A stretch of DNA of 64,000 nucleotides from Brachynemurus nebulosus (taxonomy: Eukaryota; Arthropoda; Insecta; Neuroptera; Myrmeleontidae): assembly GCA_035578155.1 (NCBI GenBank), contig JAPWDM010000007.1, forward strand, positions 27,812,413 to 27,876,412, written 5' to 3'. Position numbers and translations under genes: made by a program. Under the pieces are notes generated by a model that ran no database searches, was not told the DNA's origin, and worked only from the letters and a program-made list of their open reading frames with translations. The first letter of the stretch is position 1; each line of letters begins with the position of its first letter. Below, in pieces: positions 1-11,558 of the stretch.

Positions 1-1378
1 TGGCATAACTTCTGAACTATTCAATTCTTTTCTATGAAATTGTCAGAAATTATGCGGTCTGGTTCCTAGATGGCCCCCTACAAATTTCATTGCATTCGGA
101 GCAACAGTACCCACGGCGCTACCATGAAATCCCATTAAATGTCAATATCTTATTTACTGCTAGTCCCACTTCGCTCAAATTTTTAAAGTAATTTGGGGGT
201 TAGTTTCTAAAATATTTTTCCTATTATTTTAAAATTTAGCCTTAACGTATTTTGAGTTACAACAACTTTTTATGAACTTTAAGGCGAAAATATAATTTCA
301 CGGTATATATATTATATTTGGTAGAATACTGTTTTAAAGTCTTTTAGGAGTACGAGGAAGCTGTTTGCCACATCCCATTGGCAGCAAATTTTTTACTGCA
401 TACGTTCGTATCGTGAAACTGCAACAGATGCCCTTGATCATTTTGTACTTTAATTCAAATTTACGATGAAATGCACTAACTAACAAAATATTAATGTGAT
501 ACACGAAAAGATAAACTGCGTATACATTTCTTAATTGGCAATTAATCTCAAACTAAGATGTTTATCATATATAGTGTAGCTTTGTAGCAAATTTATGAAT
601 GAAAACAATAGTTAATGAGTGTATTGTTCCCACGGGACCGGTGCCAAAAAATGTCACATAAACACAGCAAAAAAAAACAACATAAAATAAAACAATCATT
701 CATAGGCTATGACTACACACAGACATATTGAATTATATGTCACATATTATAAGCTACATTTATTTTGTTACCAGATCATTTAATCATGGAATAAGATATC
801 TGTTTTGAAAATGTGTTTGTAAATACTGGAAGTTGTTCAAATTTCCTATGAGCCGATTTGTTTTGAAATCAATTTTTGATTTGGGCGCTCCTCCGTCATT
901 ATATTTAACCGAAAAAGAAGATTGAGTGAGTGCAATATGGTTTTACTGTGCTACTTGACACTTGACCCAAACATTCATTCAAATAGATATTGGTTTTCGG
1001 CAAAGAAGATTTAATTCACGTTTTCCGCTTATGTCAAGTATACAATATAATTTGGTTTATGGTTGTAACGGTCTTCAAACTTTAAATGTAGCTCAATAGT
1101 GAGTTGTAAATTTGCAGAAAATTTGCAAATTTTATGATAAAAATTTCGAAAATTAACACCATTTTATGAAAAATCAATTTCTGCAGTGTTACAAGTTATG
1201 AATATCACATTTTATTTTTCCAAAATCAACTTTAGAATCTGAAATTGTTTCATATATTTATTTTTTTTAATTTCATTTTACTGTTTAGAGTTCACTATTA
1301 TTTCCATAACTGTACTGAAAGAGTCCGCCTTGAAATGAAATCCTGAAGTTTTAAGAAAATAAAATGTAACAGCCATAA
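1..1378. other. Unassigned AT-rich DNA, probably filamin intron
   Basis: No open frame with protein-like composition and no element ends were recognised. The stretch should be intronic if the filamin transcript runs in from the left. Confidence 0.5.
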
Positions 1379-1386
1379 CTTGTACA

Positions 1387-1813
1387 TAGTGATGAGCAAA
1401 ATTAGTCTTGGTCTTGCAGTCTTGTCTTGGTCTTGCATTTTTTGCAAGACCAAGACCAAGACTGTGTATACCAAGAGCAAGACCAAGACCAAGACTATAA
1501 GTATGGCTGCAAGACCAATATCAAGACTCAAGTAAGCAAAACCAAAACAAAAGCAAGAAAAAAGCAAGACTCTTGCTAAACTATTTAAATAGTTTAAAAG
1601 TATAATTAATACCGTAAAGAGAGAAAATTCTGATTTTAGAAGGAAAAAATTCGGTAATAAAAAAATGCAAGAAAGTGCAAGATTTTTTAACAATACCAAG
1701 ACCAAGACCAAGACTGCATTTTGCAAGACCAAGACTCAAACTGCTCTAGCAAGACCAAGACCAAGACCAAGACTTGGCAGTCTTGGTCTTGGTCTTGCAT
1801 TTGCTCATCACTA
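1387..1813. mobile_element. hAT-type MITE, CAAGAC-array family, copy A1
   Basis: The ends are TAGTGATGAGCAAA and its reverse complement TTTGCTCATCACTA. They are flanked by a perfect 8-bp duplication CTTGTACA (1379-1386 and 1814-1821), the hallmark of hAT transposition. The interior is mostly (CAAGAC)n and its complement in opposed arrays, which folds the element back on itself. There is no transposase. A minus-strand frame of Leu-Val repeats across it is an artefact of the hexamer array. Confidence 0.9.
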
Positions 1814-1821
1814 CTTGTACA

Positions 1822-2910
1822 ACACTTAACTGTTTCGCCTAAACATTGCAAGGTACTTGCGGAATAATTCCCACTTAATTTTATAGATATCTAAATATTG
1901 GCGGTATTGCCCAACGGGGTTGTGGTACCCGTGGTACCGATTCCCCCTCTTCGTCGGAGCACGTAGCTTGTCTTAACACCCGAATGAACTATTTCCAGTA
2001 AAGAAACAACCTGGTTGAATCATCGAATTCCAACAATCTTTAAAAATTTATGAAAATTATTTACATAAAATATTGTATTTTACTGTGTTATGTAAAAAAT
2101 AATGATTTTTCGAATTGTTACAATTTCTGAACATTCCATTGTAATGATTCATATTGATGTAAATTGCGTTGTAAGGTGTAGGCGGGGAACAGGGGCTAAT
2201 TATAACACCAGCTTTCAATAAAAAAATGAGATACGTGAGTCTGTGTGAATGTATGTACGATTCGTAAGATGTTAATGAGAAAAATACGTGAAAATATGAG
2301 CAAACAAATGAAAATTGTTCCATTTTTTTATATCGATAATATTTTATTTTCTAAATGAAGATTTGATGTGTTTGTTATTTTAAAAAGATAGGTCAAGTTT
2401 TTAGATCAATGCTCTTGCGTTTTTCCCAGACACCAAAGGTTCGGGTATATAAGGACCGATTTTAAATATTAAGAGGTTTTACACTGGGACGAAATTCCAA
2501 AGCGGGAACCCTTATCTTTTATCTCTTAAAGGAAATAAATTAGTTTTACATTAAAATGGAAAAAAAAAATGTGTTTAAACGAAGATATTCCAATAACTTT
2601 AAAATTGTTCATTTGGCTAAGATTTATATATTTTCCCCTTCACGCTTGTGTGTCAAAAATTGCGTGATATAGGAGTCTGAAATAGGTGTGATGCTAGGGT
2701 CTTTCCAACGCACACATTACCTGATAATAAAAGGTTATGAGATAGTTTTTGTAAATATTTTTATCGTTGTACTGAGCTACTTTTGTGGATTCCAAACATG
2801 TTTTTACAAATTTTTTTGGTAAACTGATTATAAAAATATAGCTTATGTTATCAGGGAAAACTGTTAGTTTGCGAAAAAAAAATTTTTTCATCGTCCATAC
2901 TTTCACCACA
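1822..2910. other. Unassigned AT-rich DNA
   Basis: The only compositional feature is a GC-richer pocket near 1905-1980 with a doubled GTGGTACC. No gene or bounded element was seen. Confidence 0.45.
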
Positions 2911-2918
2911 CTTTAAAA

Positions 2919-3032
2919 CAGTATGCCCCAAACTATCTACCGCGGAACACTGTTGTCCGGGAAAAAGTTATATTAAAAATGGCGGGAGAACGCCAAACTT
3001 TTTCCGCGATGGAAAAAGTTTGGGAAACACTG
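2919..3032. mobile_element. Short hAT-type MITE (114 bp)
   Basis: The ends are CAGTATGCCCCAAAC and GTTTGGGAAACACTG (inverted: CAGTGTTTCCCAAAC). Flanking 8-mers are CTTTAAAA (2911-2918) and CTTTAAAG (3033-3040), 7 of 8 identical. CAGTGTTTCCCAAAC-like termini are typical of hAT elements. Confidence 0.75.
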
Positions 3033-3040
3033 CTTTAAAG

Positions 3041-4300
3041 AAAGAAGTATATCAAATCTACTTAATATCCAGATTCAATTTAGATATATTTAAATTCGGT
3101 CGACTGAATGTTTATTGGCGAAATTCGCTCGATCAGTACTTGACTTGTTTTATTTTTATACCCATCTAGTTTATACTTACTGGAAGTTAAACTGAAGAAA
3201 TTCCTACGAAACACTATAATAAAATGGCCCCAAATATACAATAGGTGTCCTTTCTCGGGTCAAGATTAATCCGTTACACACCAGTTACATCAGTCTGAGT
3301 AATGACTTTGGTTTAATCAATTCAATTTTTCGAAAATTCATAATTCGAATAAATATTAAAAATAAATTCCATATTTCTGACCCTGTCTGCGTCCCATTTA
3401 TTTAGTCAATCAATTTATTACTTTTCTTAAGTGGGTGGCGCTCATATTTGGCATCCGGTTCCTCATTTACGAAAAAATTAACAGTATAAATATCACTCAC
3501 TGTGTCTTACCAACTGTCCTGAAGATACAATCCGTCGGTTTCAGCTTTCACACTGGCCAATAATCTTGTCATTTGTAAAAAAAATATGAACGAAAAAAAA
3601 AACACTAATTCATAATCCAATATCACCGGGCACATTCAAAATTTGGCAACTTTCCCTAACATGAAATTTATTAAAAATTTCATCTCACTACAGTAAATTA
3701 CTCAAAACGATAAGAGATCAAAAATTGCATAATCGGAAGATTTTTTGTACTAGAAAATTCTCAGATTTAAATAAAAAAAAATTACTGTTTTTGAATTTTA
3801 TTCAAGTAATTAATAGAATAAAAAGCAATTTAATTGTTTCGATACTGTCAACAATCTTGTAATGATTTATTTAAAAATTTAATTTGAATTATTATATATC
3901 AATTAAATTTGTATGTAAATGACTCAATTATAACCGATATTTAATTTCAAACATAAATATACTTAATTATATCGATTAATTAATTATTATTACTTTCATA
4001 AAACTGTTTCCGTTTGTAAAGTTATAAATTACTTAAATATATTAGTAATTATTAATTAATAAAAAAAAACATATTGCTCTAATTTTATTTTTTATGGATA
4101 ATGTTAAAAATAAGCTCAAATTGTGTTGTTTATACAAATGTTTCCGGAATCTGATTGAACTAGGAGGTTGCACTAGGGCAATAAACGTGTCAATAATACA
4201 GAAAATGTTAAAATTTGAAGTAATTCTAACGTATAGTTTGTGGGATACACGCAGTTAATGGGGGAATCCCCGAAACACACTGAAAACTATAAACCTGCGA
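3041..4300. other. Unassigned AT-rich DNA
   Basis: Very AT-rich between 3780 and 4080 (TTAATTAA-like words). No coding or bounded element was identified. Confidence 0.45.
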
Positions 4301-4633
4301 CCACAAGCCAAAGTATCTTAAGTCAATTTAAGTAAAAAAAAAAAAAAAAAAGATTGATATTTTTTTCAACGGTTGGTTGTCTAATTGGTAAGGCGCTTGG
4401 CTAGCAACCAAGAGATCCGCATTCGAGTCCCAGCCGATTCCATTTGATAATTTTTTAAACACTATGTGAATTTTAATTAGATTTCAAGTTGACCTACGTT
4501 TTACTCAACTTACATAGGAAAAAATTTACAGCAGAAAAACAGTAGTTTAAGTTATTTTTATAGGCCCTATCAAACGTAAAAACTCGACTTCTGCAAAATA
4601 AAAATTTTAGACTTAAGATACTTTGGCTTGTGG
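4301..4633. mobile_element. TIR element enclosing a tRNA-like sequence
   Basis: A perfect 24-bp inverted repeat, beginning CCACAAGCCAAAGTATCTTA, bounds the unit at 4301-4324 and 4610-4633. Inside are an 18-base A run, a 71-nt tRNA-like segment (4371-4441) and an AT-rich tail. No target duplication is visible, so the superfamily is open. Confidence 0.6.
4371..4441 (+). repeat. tRNA-like sequence, family S1
   Basis: The sequence has a D-arm-like start (GGTTGGTTGTCTAATTGGTA), an anticodon-arm-like CTTGG-CTAGCAA-CCAAG and a B-box-like ATTCGAGTCCC. The loop triplet would be AGC (Ala). The acceptor ends pair poorly and a second copy lies at 45968-46040 with shared flanking repeat sequence. It is therefore best read as a tRNA-derived repeat (SINE-like head), not a working tRNA gene. 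Confidence 0.6.
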
Positions 4634-4797
4634 CCACAGAAATACCTTTTGCTAAAGATTAAATGATCTTATTTTTTAAAAAAACTTGAACTGTTTAAAA
4701 ACATTTAAAGAATCAATTTAACAAATTTCGATGTACCTTATTTTGAGTAATTTAATTTTAAAAACTAAGAAATATATCGAAATTTGTGTCAGGCGTA

Positions 4798-5375
4798 ACG
4801 TAAAAGCCCGTATACCATAACGCGATCATATGTACGAACAGTTTTGACATTTATATATTAATGAAGTTATTTCTGAAAGAAACCTCTGATAACAAAAATT
4901 ATTATTAATAGAATGATTATTTTTCAATTTAAATCCACCTCGAATTTAATGTTTCCTTACTTAATTAAAGAAATAAATATATACATATATTAAACAATTT
5001 TTGTTGAATACAGTATTTTGATCCTTTATTTACGTCTGATACTTAAACCATTCTATGTTTCCTACTTTGACGTCTAGATATCACTCTATGTATCATATTA
5101 CTCATATTACACGTCTGTTTGTATATCAGTTCCCAACTCCTAGTGTCATTAATATTTCTCTGTTTGAATATAGATGTCGACATTTTCTAAAAGAAAACAT
5201 TAATAAATAAAAATTTTTCGGTTGTACTATTTTAAAAGCATATTCATTGGATTAAAAGAACTTTCTTTCATGCCTATTAAGAAAAAAGAATGGGTGTTTA
5301 ATTTATTTGTCAATTTTTATAAGCCAGTTTAATTACACACCTAAAAATAGTGTTCCGGTATGGGGGCTTTTATGT
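4798..5375. mobile_element. TA-flanked MITE family E, long copy E1
   Basis: The ends are ACGTAAAAGCCC and GGGGGCTTTTATGT, inverted and bordered by TA on both sides (4796-4797, 5376-5377). A nearly identical long copy lies at 42862-43436, and short palindromic forms lie at 36448, 52184 and 54194. TA borders suggest Tc1/mariner-type mobilisation. There is no coding content. Confidence 0.75.
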
Positions 5376-5377
5376 TA

Positions 5378-6884
5378 CTGAATATTAGTTGAACATCTAT
5401 TTTTTTTTAACATGAGACTTTTAAATGAGCTTTCGCAGTGTAATTTCAAACTAAAAATAAACAATAAAAACTTTTCTTTTTAAATTTTTTTGACGTAGGC
5501 GGCTGTTCTCAATTAGCTATGAAGTGAAAAACTGGACCAAATATATTAGCTTTCGTGACTGATTTTAACCATGAAACCTAAAGAGTAAAAAATTTCACAG
5601 TTAATCAGATAATAATTCATCGACTTTTCTGAGATTTAGTCATTTGAATGTAGCTAATGTAAATGGGAAAAATTTTTTCAAGGGCATTGTGTAGGGTGTT
5701 ACCGGAAAGCTTACTGAAGTATAAATTCAATAATTTTTCGGGAAAAACGCTTGAAAATTACTGTCCCGAACCCATCTAACCAAAAAGAGCACCGGATGTG
5801 GTGTAGATTAAGCGAAAATTATCACGATTAAAAAATTTTAACTCGATCAATTTGACTATTTGTTTCCATTTTTCAAAATTTTTAATTTTAAATCAACTTA
5901 TTTAACGGAATACTGTTTGTACAAGTACAACTTACATTTGATTAATATTTTTAAATGTAATTCAAGAATATAATTAATTCTGTTCGAAAAATTCGTATTT
6001 TCCAACAAAATTTTCCATATTTTTTTTTTATTTGTAAAACATTTGTACAGTTTAATATCAGATTACAAAAAAAAAAAAAAAAATCTAAAAATTTTATAGT
6101 TTTCAATAAAACGTATAAATAATCGGGAAATATTTGACTAATAAAAAATTATAAATAATTTTTCTTTCATTCGACACTTTTTTTTATTTTTATACGTTCG
6201 TGGATTTATGCTTGGAAATAAATATAAAGAAAACTGTTATTTTTGCATTAGTGGACACCACAATTCATGATTCACATACATATAAGTTAACATCACAGTG
6301 ACGATATGAAAATTTTCACTGATATTATTGCATCGAGTCAAATTATAACATATGTATAGGTACCGTCCCCAGTAAACGTATGTTTGTATCACTTGAAAAC
6401 GTTGTGCTATTTTTATCATTGAAAAGTATTTCATAAAATTTTCGAAAAACTAAATATAAATATTCAAAAATAATTCACATTTTAGTATCATTTAGAAAAA
6501 TTGTAACAGATTAGTATTTACTTTATAATGTAAAATATTAGATTTTGTGCAATTTTTCAACTTTTGAGTAATTTTATTATGTTAAAATTATTGTTTTGGA
6601 TTTATTATTTCACAATTTCAAAATTTTTCCGGACCAGACATTAATTAAGGGGGAATACTTTTTTTAGTATTTAATACAAAAAAATGTCGAATAATTTGTG
6701 AGATAAAAATTTTTGAAAATCACTTTTTTTAACACAGTTTAACGGGGGGAATCCCGTAAACATATCGACATTTTTAAAAGATCAACTCCTTAGGAACATT
6801 TAACGAATAAAACTTAATTTTTTTTAAAATATTTTTAGTTAAAATTTTTATAAAATCTTGTACACTTGATAATTTATTTATTTA
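5378..6884. other. Unassigned AT-rich DNA with one MITE-like end
   Basis: The stretch contains an A run near 6067-6083. At 6645 a TTAA is followed by GGGGGAATACT, the same terminus as the complete TTAA element at 17989-18094, but no opposite end was found. No gene was seen. Confidence 0.4.
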
Positions 6885-7171
6885 CTAGCCGTATACCCAA
6901 TGGGATTTCCCATCGACAACATGTTTTTATTAGATGCTCACTGTCTGCTCACTTTTAATGTCTTTCAAAAGCCTAACTCAATATCCACGTTTCTAACTTC
7001 AAAAATGACGAATTTCCCATACGAAATTTCATTTCCTGTTTTAACCCCTTAGGGAATAAATTTCCAGAATCAACTGACTTTTATTTATAAAGAGAAGCCT
7101 AAACGCCAATTTTCATAACTCCTGTGCTTAATTTCGTCCTTCTAAACCCAACAGTTTAGGTTGTGCGTTGT
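6885..7171 (-). mobile_element. Possible Helitron-like 3' remnant
   Basis: Read on the minus strand, the segment ends in GGGAAATCCC, then ATTGGGTATACGG and CTAG followed by T. This resembles the hairpin-plus-CTRR 3' terminus of Helitrons. No 5' end or coding sequence was found, so this is a weak call. Confidence 0.3.
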
Positions 7172-8188
7172 CTGTCAGTCAGTCAATGTTAGAAATTTAT
7201 TAAGTAGATGTACATATAATTGACAATTTGTAAGCAAATTTTTATTAAAAAATATTGATAAATAAATAACTGTTCGTGAACTAAAATTCTGTAATTTCTT
7301 TTTTTTTTGTAATTGATTAAATAAAAAATTCTGTAATTGTTTTTTCTTGTAAATAAGCTTTTAGTGTAGAGAAAAAGTCTACAAGTTTTGAAATCGATTG
7401 ATATAACCATTCCCAAGGTATTCACCGATTATGAATAAAGAAAATCTTTTGAGAAAAATATAAAAATTTATGACTAAATAGTCATTCCCTTAAGTATTCA
7501 AAGATATTCTAAAAGCTCAGAAACCGATGGTTAGGCTTTCAGCCTAACCATCGCCCCTTTATAGCTTTACATCGCCCCGGACAAAAAGAAAAAATTGAGC
7601 CCCGACGAAAGCGGCCTTTTTTTTTGCTTATCAGTTTTATAAAAATGCAACCCTCTCTTCCTCTTGTTTGTCTTGAATTTTACAAAAATGCCGCCCCGGG
7701 CAAATGTCCGGATTGCCCCCCCCCTCTAGAGCGGGCCCAGCACTTCATTTCATAATTATATTCATACAATATCGTTAATTTGGAATAAATTGTCGTTTTT
7801 AAGAACATTACTGAGCAAATTTTTATTATTTGAATATTAAATAAAAAAGAGGTCGAACATACATCACTCAGTTTGTTTAAGAAAAATTCCTATATTTTAA
7901 ATAACGTCCCACTTAATCCATTAAAAACATTTATTTTTATTTTAAAACAATCACAATGCGTCAGATAAAGTGTTCCGCACAAAGTGTGCACTTTCTTAAC
8001 TTAATACAAACGTTTAATTTATTTAGAAACAGAAAATTGTGCTTTCGGTTTTATGTAACCCAGAAATAAAAGCATTAAGGTTGTACTTGTTGACAATCTG
8101 AAATAGTTAAATCAATAGGGAATCTTTTTGTAAAGTACTGTCTTTGTAAGTACTGTAAGAGCTTGGTAATACCTACTAGTAATGATTT
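7172..8188. other. Unassigned DNA with a GC-rich patch
   Basis: At 7526-7745 there is an unusually GC-rich stretch for this window. It has a small hairpin (GGTTAGGCTTTCAGCCTAACC) and GCCCCGG/CCCCCC runs resembling the insides of degenerate hAT elements. Boundaries could not be set. The remainder shows nothing recognisable. Confidence 0.35.
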
Positions 8189-8196
8189 GTAGTGAT

Positions 8197-8623
8197 TTAG
8201 TGATGTCGAGTCGAGATGCAGTTAGCCGATTAATCGACTAAAGTTGTTTTCCCGACAAAATTAGTCATAAGTCGAAAATATCGAGCATAGAATAGTCGAT
8301 GAATCGACTAAATTTTTAGTCGAATTCATGAATAGGGTAACCAATGTAACTCTTACCAAAACAATGTTTTTAATTGAATTATTGACTTTTATTTTTATTT
8401 TTAATTTTTTTTTTTTCGAAAAAAAAAAATTACATATTAAAATATGTAAGAAGAATAATTTTTAGTTTTCATTTTTTCGAGTCTAATAAATAATGCAGAA
8501 AACTGTTAAATTAGTCGTTTTTAGTCATTTAGTCGAGGGTAAAATAGTCGACAAAAAAATGACTAAATGTAAACAAAATTAGTCGACTAAACCGATTAAT
8601 CGATTAATTATCCGACATCACTA
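8197..8623. mobile_element. hAT-type MITE, TCGATTAATCGA family, copy B1
   Basis: It starts TAGTGATGTCGAG and ends CCGACATCACTA. GTAGTGAT at 8189-8196 and 8624-8631 is a candidate perfect 8-bp duplication. The interior consists of inverted blocks rich in TCGACTAA/TTAGTCGA and TCGATTAATCGA. Four other copies with the same ends occur in the window. Confidence 0.8.
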
Positions 8624-8625
8624 GT

Positions 8626-8992
8626 AGTGATGTTGAATTCAGGAGCAGTTAGTCGATTAATCGATTAAAGTTGTTTTTTAGACAAAATTAATCATTAGTC
8701 AAAAATATCGAATTCATGAATAGAGGATAAATCTTAGTAATTCTTTAAAAAACACGCAACAATATGACAAACTTCGCAAAATTATACGGGTACCATAATT
8801 TTGATTACGGAATCCTAAAAATCATACAAATGAATAATTTTTTAGTTTTTCGAAAAATCATTTGAAAAAAAAAATAATAATCATTTTAGTCATTTAGTCA
8901 ACGGTAAAATAATCAATTGAGAAATGACTAAATTCAAACAAAATTAGTCGACTAAACTGATAAATCGATTAATCACCCGACCTGATTAGTGA
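8626..8992. mobile_element. Degenerate copy B2 of the TCGATTAATCGA hAT family
   Basis: It directly follows B1. It starts AGTGATGTTGAATTCAGG and ends near CCCGACCTGATTAGTG, with the same order of internal blocks but many substitutions. It is older than B1. Tandem arrangement may reflect insertion of B1 next to B2 in its TAGTGAT end. Confidence 0.6.
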
Positions 8993-9095
8993 TTAAACTC
9001 GTGTTTATTGACAAGAAAAGATAGATATTTTCAAATAAAAATTTCTAACCAATATCAAAGATGGATTTAAACATAAAAGTTTTCTTTTTTAATAG

Positions 9096-10595
9096 CGGAC
9101 GTAAAAATGCCGAGTGGAAAAGTAGACAAACCAGTTATTGAAGACAACCGTGACGGAACCGTCAGTGTCAAATACGATCCACGTGAGGAAGGTCTTCATG
9201 AACTGCATATCAAATACAACGGCGAACATGTACAAGGCTCACCATTCAAATTCCACGTCGATTCGATCAGTTCCGGATACGTGACAGCCTATGGTCCCGG
9301 TTTAACTCATGGCGTTAGCGGTGAACCGTCAAATTTCACCATCTCAACAAAGGGAGCTGGTGCCGGTGGTTTATCGATGGCCGTCGAAGGTCCCAGCAAG
9401 GCTGACATTAACTGCCATGACAACAAAGATGGAACAGTGTCCGTCTCTTATTTACCAACTGCCCCTGGAGAGTATCGTATCAGTGTCCGTTTTGGCGATA
9501 AACATATCAAGGGATCACCATTCACGGCAAAGATTACCGGTGAAGGTCGTAAACGTAATCAAATCTCAGTCGGCTCCTGTAGTGAAGTTTCATTGCCAGG
9601 AAAGATCACCGATGCCGATATTCGTTCATTAAACGCTTCAATTCAAGCTCCAAGTGGTTTGGAAGAACCATGTTTCTTGAAACGTTTACCCACCGGAAAT
9701 ATTGGAATCTCATTTACCCCAAGAGAAATTGGTGAACATACCGTTTCTGTGAAACGTATGGGAACACATATCCCCAACTCTCCATTCAAAATTACCGTTT
9801 GTGAACGTGAAGTTGGTGACGCCAAGAAAGTTATTGTTAAGGGCGCTGCTCTAAAGGAAGGCAAAACTCATGTTGAGAATACATTTATGGTTGATACCCG
9901 CAATGCTGGCTACGGTGGTCTCTCGTTATCAATTGAAGGACCAAGTAAAGCTGATATTCAGTGTACAGATAAAGAAGATGGCACACTTAATATTTCTTAC
10001 AAACCAACCGAACCTGGTTACTACATTATCAACTTGAAATTCGCCGACCACCATGTTGAAGGTTCACCATTCACAGTTAAAGTTACTGGTGAAGGCTCCA
10101 ACCGACAAAGAGAGAAAATTCAAAGACAACGAGAAGCCGTACCAATCACCGAAGTTGGAAGCCAATGCAAACTCACATTCAAAATGCCGGGAATCACGTC
10201 ATTCGATCTTGCTGCCACCGTAACATCACCAGGTGGTATCACTGAAGATGCCGAAATTAATGAAGTTGAAGACGGTCTTTATGCTGTACACTTCGTACCA
10301 AAAGAACTTGGTGTCCACACCGTTTCTGTTAAATACAAGGACATGCATATTCCTGGATCTCCGTTCCAGTTTACTGTTGGTCCGTTACGGGACAATGGTG
10401 CTCACTTGGTAAAGGCCGGAGGTGCAGGTCTTGAACGCGGTGAGGCTGGTGAAGCGAACGAATTCAACATTTGGACACGTGAAGCCGGATGCGGTACTCT
10501 TGCCATCTCTGTTGAAGGTCCAAGCAAGGCTGACATTAAATTCACAGATCGTCGTGATGGATCTTGCGGTGTTTCATACGTTGTTACAGAACCTG
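9096..10595 (+). CDS. cher: Filamin, internal exon a (repeats 16 partial to 21 partial)
   Basis: Filamin is a large actin-crosslinking scaffold at the cell cortex and at membrane receptors. This 1500-nt exon starts after a T-rich acceptor (tttctttttt then aatag, AG at 9094-9095) and ends at donor CCTG|GTAAGC. It reads in one frame from D at 9098 for 499 codons plus one base. Counting that D as residue 1, the Ig-like repeats are: end of repeat 16 (1-55), 17 (about 59-150), 18 (151-235), 19 (236-335), 20 (336-427) and the start of 21 (428-500). Hallmarks are the recurring GSPF-type strand G motif, the EGPSKADI motif in repeats 17, 19 and 21, and the basic linker [11 protein letters not shown] before repeat 20. 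Exon order matches human filamin A repeats 16-24. The actin-binding calponin-homology domains and earlier repeats are outside the window. An in-frame ATG at 9107 may start a short isoform. Confidence 0.97.
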
Positions 10596-10656
10596 GTAAG
10601 CATTTTACAGCAACAATTTCTATCCGCTTGTAAATAACTGTTTTTATTTGTGTTAG

Positions 10657-10850
10657 GTGAATACCGTGTTGGTATCAAATTCAACGATGAGCATATTCCC
10701 GACTCACCATTCAAAGTCTACATCTCTCCAGCAATGGGAGATGCCCATCTTCTGGAAGTCGCTCAGTTCCCTGAGGGAGCAATTCAAGCCGACAAACCAG
10801 CCCAATTCATTATTCGTACAAACGGAGCCAAAGGTTCACTTGATGCCAAG
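10657..10850 (+). CDS. cher: Filamin, exon b (end of repeat 21, start of repeat 22)
   Basis: The acceptor is gtgttag at 10650-10656 and the donor is CCAAG|gtattt at 10851. The exon opens with two bases that complete the Gly codon split by the 61-nt intron, then reads 64 codons from EYRVGIKFNDEHIPDSPF to SLDAK. It finishes repeat 21 (DSPF strand G) and begins repeat 22 (GDAHLLEV). The short intron and the fitting phase make the junction secure. Confidence 0.96.
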
Positions 10851-10916
10851 GTATTTATTATCATATAGGTTAAATTAGCTAAATAAATTCATAATTATGA
10901 TTGTTTTTTTTTATAG

Positions 10917-11142
10917 ATTGTAGCCCCATCTGGAAATGAAGACGACTGTTTCATTCAAAAGATTGATCAGATGGAATACTCTGTTCGTTTTATGCCACGC
11001 GAGAACGGTATTCATAAGATTCCAGTAAAATGGAACGGAGTCCATATTCCCGGTTCCCCATTAAATATCCGAGTTGGTAAAGACGTTGCCGATCCAGCGG
11101 CAGTACACGCTTCTGGAAACGGTCTTAGAGACGTTAAAACTG
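10917..11142 (+). CDS. cher: Filamin, exon c (repeat 22, start of repeat 23)
   Basis: The acceptor is the T-run plus atag at 10913-10916 and the donor is ACTG|gtatat. The phase-0 start reads IVAPSGNEDDCF, then VRFMPRENGIHKIPVKWNG and HIPGSPLNIRV, the typical strand E-G pattern of repeat 22. It ends in HASGNGL at the start of repeat 23 with one base of a split Gly codon. The 66-nt intron before it is typical for an insect. Confidence 0.96.
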
Positions 11143-11280
11143 GTATATATTCTTTCTTAATTAATAATTGACTGCTTTAGAGGGGACTTTAAGTTACTCT
11201 TAGCTTATCTTTCTTCTTTGGTGGTGAATTTTTTGTCTGTGCACGCACTGAATAAACATGTTCTGTTTGATTGTGTGTAG

Positions 11281-11496
11281 GTGTTAAAACGGACTTCATC
11301 ATTGATACATGCAATGCCGGTGTTGGTACCTTAGCTGTTACCATCGACGGTCCATCACGAGTAGCAATGGATTGTACTGAAGTTGAGGAAGGCTATAAAG
11401 TACGTTACACTCCTCTAGTACCTGGCGATTACTACATTAGCATTAAATATAATAACAATCATATTGTCGGATCTCCATTCAAAGTCCAATGCACAG
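11281..11496 (+). CDS. cher: Filamin, exon d (repeat 23)
   Basis: The acceptor is gtgtgtag ending at 11280 and the donor is ACAG|gtatgc. It completes the split Gly and reads 71 codons, including [18 protein letters not shown], the YTPLVPGDY strand and HIVGSPFKV, which ends repeat 23. In vertebrate filamins repeats 16-23 make the mechanosensitive rod 2 that binds integrin tails and other membrane partners. That role is family knowledge, not read here. Confidence 0.96.
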
Positions 11497-11558
11497 GTAT
11501 GCGTGAAATTTTTCTTATAAGTGCCTGAGCAAATTATTTAGCGAACGATAATTTACAG

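Noticed and set aside
1298..1732. 144-codon minus frame rich in Leu and Val that looks like a membrane protein
   Set aside because: It is the translation of the CAAGAC hexamer array inside a hAT MITE, with no conserved sequence beyond the repeat.
9309..9632. Overlapping frames inside the filamin exon
   Set aside because: Out-of-frame shadows of the filamin coding sequence.
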